Of a stretch of 64,000 bases of DNA, positions 61,149 to 64,000 are shown piece by piece (within the stretch, counting starts at the first letter, position 1; the number at the start of each line of letters is the position of its first letter). This DNA is from Croceivirga sp. Lineage in GTDB: Bacteria > Bacteroidota > Bacteroidia > Flavobacteriales > Flavobacteriaceae. Location of the stretch: positions 31,096-95,095 of the forward strand of contig JANQQQ010000028.1 of the NCBI GenBank assembly GCA_028284935.1. The letters are read 5' to 3'. The notes under the pieces were generated by a model that saw only the letters and a list, made by a program, of their open reading frames with translations, was not told the DNA's origin and searched no databases. Position numbers and translations under genes: made by a program.

Positions 61149-62111
61149 TTACTGCTTGGTGAACAAATACGTGGTCTGCACCGGCGGGCCACAATCTGAT
61201 TGCGCATCATCGGTAAACGTAACCAAGAAACTACTGTCATCGTTGATATCATAGGTTTCCTGGACATCAGGCTGGGTGAAATAATCGGTTCCATCCGAAC
61301 AATTGCACGAGTTATTCTGATTGGGAACCGAAATACTACCACAGATCAATTCAAAGCTAAATGCCGCAAACGTACCCGAACAGAAAAACGGGTAGAACTC
61401 GGTCTGAAAGGTCCTTGTCACCGATGTTGTCCCTACGGCAAGTTCCACAACCGATCCACTTGAAAAAGTATTACTGACCCCATCGGAAAATGGCGTGGTC
61501 TGCTCAATTAGATAATCACCAACAAATGCAGTTGCCTCAACTGGGCATGACACCGTGGGGAAATAAATGAACGGGGAACTGTAAAAGGATCCCCCCAAGT
61601 TATTGGCATTGGAGTTGGTGGAGGAGAACGTCCTTCCGTCGTTCAACACGAGCTCAAAACGGATGGGGAAGAAATCCCCACCGAACAGATCGGCCTCGCT
61701 GACCCCGGTAAAGGAGAGCAACTCACCAAAAGATACAGAAAATGAAGTCCTTGGCAGGCCAAAGGGCCCCTCGGTAAAGTCCGCACTGGACAGGGTGGCA
61801 AACAATGCCTCGGCCACATCGAAATCAGGTTCGCCCACTTCCACCGTATTGTCACTAAAGGCAATATAAATGTTGATGTTGTCCACCAATGTTCCCCCTT
61901 CTATATCCTGAACTTCAAATTCAGCGGAGAACTCTGCATCCGCATCCCCAATGGGGAGCTCGTTGGAAATCAGGTTCACGGTCCTCAAAGCGGCACCCCT
62001 GGTGATACCATCCGTTACCGTATCCACCGGCAAATCGGACTCTTCACAGCTTGCCAGGGCAAGTGTCCCTGCTACCGCAAACAATATGTATTTATTAAAA
62101 TAGTTCTTCAT
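61149..62111 (-). CDS. hypothetical lipoprotein of a SusCD locus
   Basis: Lipobox LALASCEESD; directly downstream of susD-like gene in the same orientation. Confidence 0.72.
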   Translation of the reverse strand: MKNYFNKYILFAVAGTLALASCEESDLPVDTVTDGITRGAALRTVNLISNELPIGDADAEFSAEFEVQDIEGGTLVDNINIYIAFSDNTVEVGEPDFDVAEALFATLSSADFTEGPFGLPRTSFSVSFGELLSFTGVSEADLFGGDFFPIRFELVLNDGRTFSSTNSNANNLGGSFYSSPFIYFPTVSCPVEATAFVGDYLIEQTTPFSDGVSNTFSSGSVVELAVGTTSVTRTFQTEFYPFFCSGTFAAFSFELICGSISVPNQNNSCNCSDGTDYFTQPDVQETYDINDDSSFLVTFTDDAQSDCGPPVQTTYLFTKQ

Positions 62112-62124
62112 CTTTTAGATTTTA

Positions 62125-63825
62125 TTAGTTAGCAGGTGGGAATGCAGGGCTTGCTGGGTTGGTATCCCAGAAGACCTGATTGGTCAAGTCGGATCTTTGC
62201 GTCAGGTTGGGGTTGTTGATCACCTCGTCCTGGGGATAAAGGAACGTCCTTGGGAACGGTCCCGGGTTCTCCTGCCAGTTGGGCAGTACCGTTGTTGGGT
62301 ATCCTGTCAACCGGTAATAGTTATAGGCCTCGGTCCCCCCACCGAACAGGGTGGTAAAGTACTGTTCCGCAAAAAGGTTCTCCTGGTCATCCCCTGTTGC
62401 TGCGTTGAAATCGGCCACGATGCCATCAATGTAATCCGTGACATCGGTTGCGGATGGCTCAAAGGAAGTGTCCCTACTGCCATCAAGGGCGCCAAAGGAC
62501 TGTACCTTCGCTATCGACTTTTCCAGACCGGACCTTAGGAAGGTGGCCCTATCGGCTGCGCTCGTTGCCATAATACCCCTCCAGAAATCAACGTAAGAAG
62601 AAAGGAAGATGGGCTCTATACCGGCACCTCCTCCACCAAGGCTCAGCCCTACGTTGGCAAAACGGTCGTCATCAAATAGGCCTCCGGTCGGGTAGACACC
62701 CACGGCCGTCCTGAAGAAGTTGTCCGGTGGGGCACCTTCTGCATTTCCATGGGACCTTCCCCAGTACCCGTTCTCTACACTGCAGTAGGTGAAACCACCA
62801 TTAAGGTAGTGTGGGGGCGGGATGGCCAAGGAACAGGACAGGGTCTCCCCATTAGGTGGGGCATCCGCACCAGGGGTGGTCTCGTTCTGGCGGTAGAAAT
62901 AGTACCGTATCCTCGGGTCATTGTTGTCCAACATCAGCTCCATCAACCAGTTGGACTGGTAGATGTTGGCTCCTGATGGCGTATAGTCATTGGCATAGTC
63001 CGGATGTCTATCGTCCGGTTGCAGCTCACTGGTCCCATAGGCAAACTGGAAATCGTCTTCCGCGTCCTGGATGTAGTTGCCGCCGTTGATAATGGCATTG
63101 AAAGCAGCGGTGTCCCCCGTAAGCACATAGGAACGCAAACGGATGGTATTAATTAGTCTGATCCATTTTGAAGTATCACCATTATAGAACAGATCAAGGG
63201 CTCCTTGAGGATTTGGATTTCCGGATAACAAAGCTTCCGCTTCATCTAAGATTGCAAAAGCTCCGTTATAAATGGTTTGTCCATCATCTAAGATTGGAGC
63301 TGGAAACTCAATCGCATTGGCTGCTTGGGTAAGTGCAGCTTCTCCAATGTAATCCGCCAATAGGAACAGCATATGTGCCTGCATGACCTTGGAAATACCA
63401 ATATGGAAGGAATAATCAATGTCACCATTTTCATTGATGGTTTCCAAGTTCTGCAGGTTGGTCAGCATCCCGATGGCAATACTTGGATCTACCGGATCGT
63501 TGACATCACTTACGTCACTACTATAGTACCTTCCCCAAATTTGGTTAAAGGTATCACCAGGATAATTGTTGAAATAATCCAAACCGTTCATATAGTCGAT
63601 ACGCGTCAATTCCGCTCCCAGATCACTGATATCGTCCATATTGGACGCATAGGCCAGTTGGACCGAGTTCAAGAGCAGGTTGGGATCTGCCGCATCGGGG
63701 GAAAGGTCGTTGGGACTTACCGTCAAGTCCAGTTCCGTGGTCTCGCAACTTGTGAACACCACAAGACCCATGACCACTAACGTAAAATATCTATAAATTT
63801 TTCTCATTGTTCTGTTCATTAACAA
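62125..63825 (-). CDS. SusD/RagB family nutrient-binding outer-membrane lipoprotein
   Basis: Lipobox VVFTSCETTELDL; LNSVQLAYASNM..., SDVNDPVDPSIAIGMLTNLQNLETINENGD; adjacent to SusC-like C-terminus. Confidence 0.88.
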   Translation of the reverse strand: MLMNRTMRKIYRYFTLVVMGLVVFTSCETTELDLTVSPNDLSPDAADPNLLLNSVQLAYASNMDDISDLGAELTRIDYMNGLDYFNNYPGDTFNQIWGRYYSSDVSDVNDPVDPSIAIGMLTNLQNLETINENGDIDYSFHIGISKVMQAHMLFLLADYIGEAALTQAANAIEFPAPILDDGQTIYNGAFAILDEAEALLSGNPNPQGALDLFYNGDTSKWIRLINTIRLRSYVLTGDTAAFNAIINGGNYIQDAEDDFQFAYGTSELQPDDRHPDYANDYTPSGANIYQSNWLMELMLDNNDPRIRYYFYRQNETTPGADAPPNGETLSCSLAIPPPHYLNGGFTYCSVENGYWGRSHGNAEGAPPDNFFRTAVGVYPTGGLFDDDRFANVGLSLGGGGAGIEPIFLSSYVDFWRGIMATSAADRATFLRSGLEKSIAKVQSFGALDGSRDTSFEPSATDVTDYIDGIVADFNAATGDDQENLFAEQYFTTLFGGGTEAYNYYRLTGYPTTVLPNWQENPGPFPRTFLYPQDEVINNPNLTQRSDLTNQVFWDTNPASPAFPPAN

Positions 63826-63831
63826 TTTTTA

Positions 63832-64000
63832 TTAAAAAGTGGCTCTTAGGGTCACACCGTACCTTCTACTGGAAGGACCGTTCAAGAAGTCAAAGCCCCT
63901 TGAGTTACCAACACCGGCACCCTGTACGTTGGGATCGAAGTTGGCACCATCAGGGGTGTTATAGGCATCGAACCAAAGGTTGAACCCCTGTGCGGTGATG
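63832..64000 (-). CDS. SusC/RagA family TonB-linked outer-membrane protein, C-terminal fragment
   Basis: Reverse-strand reading: ITAQGFNLWFDAYNTPDGANFDPNVQGAGVGNSRGFDFLNGPSSRRYGVTLRATF*, a typical SusC C-terminus; runs off the window. Confidence 0.88.
   Translation of the reverse strand, partial: ITAQGFNLWFDAYNTPDGANFDPNVQGAGVGNSRGFDFLNGPSSRRYGVTLRATF

Overview
This 64 kb window is a flavobacterial (Bacteroidota) chromosome segment. By eye it is roughly 42% GC over most of its length, with a GC-rich SusC/SusD locus at the right end. The left and centre are mostly housekeeping genes: surE (partial), a tail-specific protease, a Sua5/YrdC-type synthase, an mreBCD-mrdA-rodA cell-shape cluster, purH, groESL, secG, lptE-like, a sigma-54 activator, miaB, topA, the gldKLMN gliding/T9SS genes, an ABC-F ATPase and an RND-TolC efflux operon. 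More accessory material includes: a cysteine-rich metal-handling module (HYC_CC_PP protein, TonB receptor, secreted HMA protein, HMA-MauE fusion); an LVIVD beta-propeller lipoprotein coupled to a lipoprotein carrying an apparent Kunitz/BPTI-like domain; a metal-ligand-depleted arginase-fold gene next to gldK; and an all-exported minus-strand operon (serine hydrolase, Tat-type alanine-racemase homologue with Phe at the catalytic Tyr position, alpha/beta hydrolase, frameshifted lipoprotein). That operon is followed on the plus strand by CPBP and AraC genes, unusual inverted repeats and a TPR gene remnant. The best candidates for undescribed biology are the exported operon (about 53.4-57.1 kb) and the Kunitz-like lipoprotein (about 29.4 kb). 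No tRNA, rRNA, CRISPR array, transposase or phage was recognised. All calls come from reading the sequence; no search was run.
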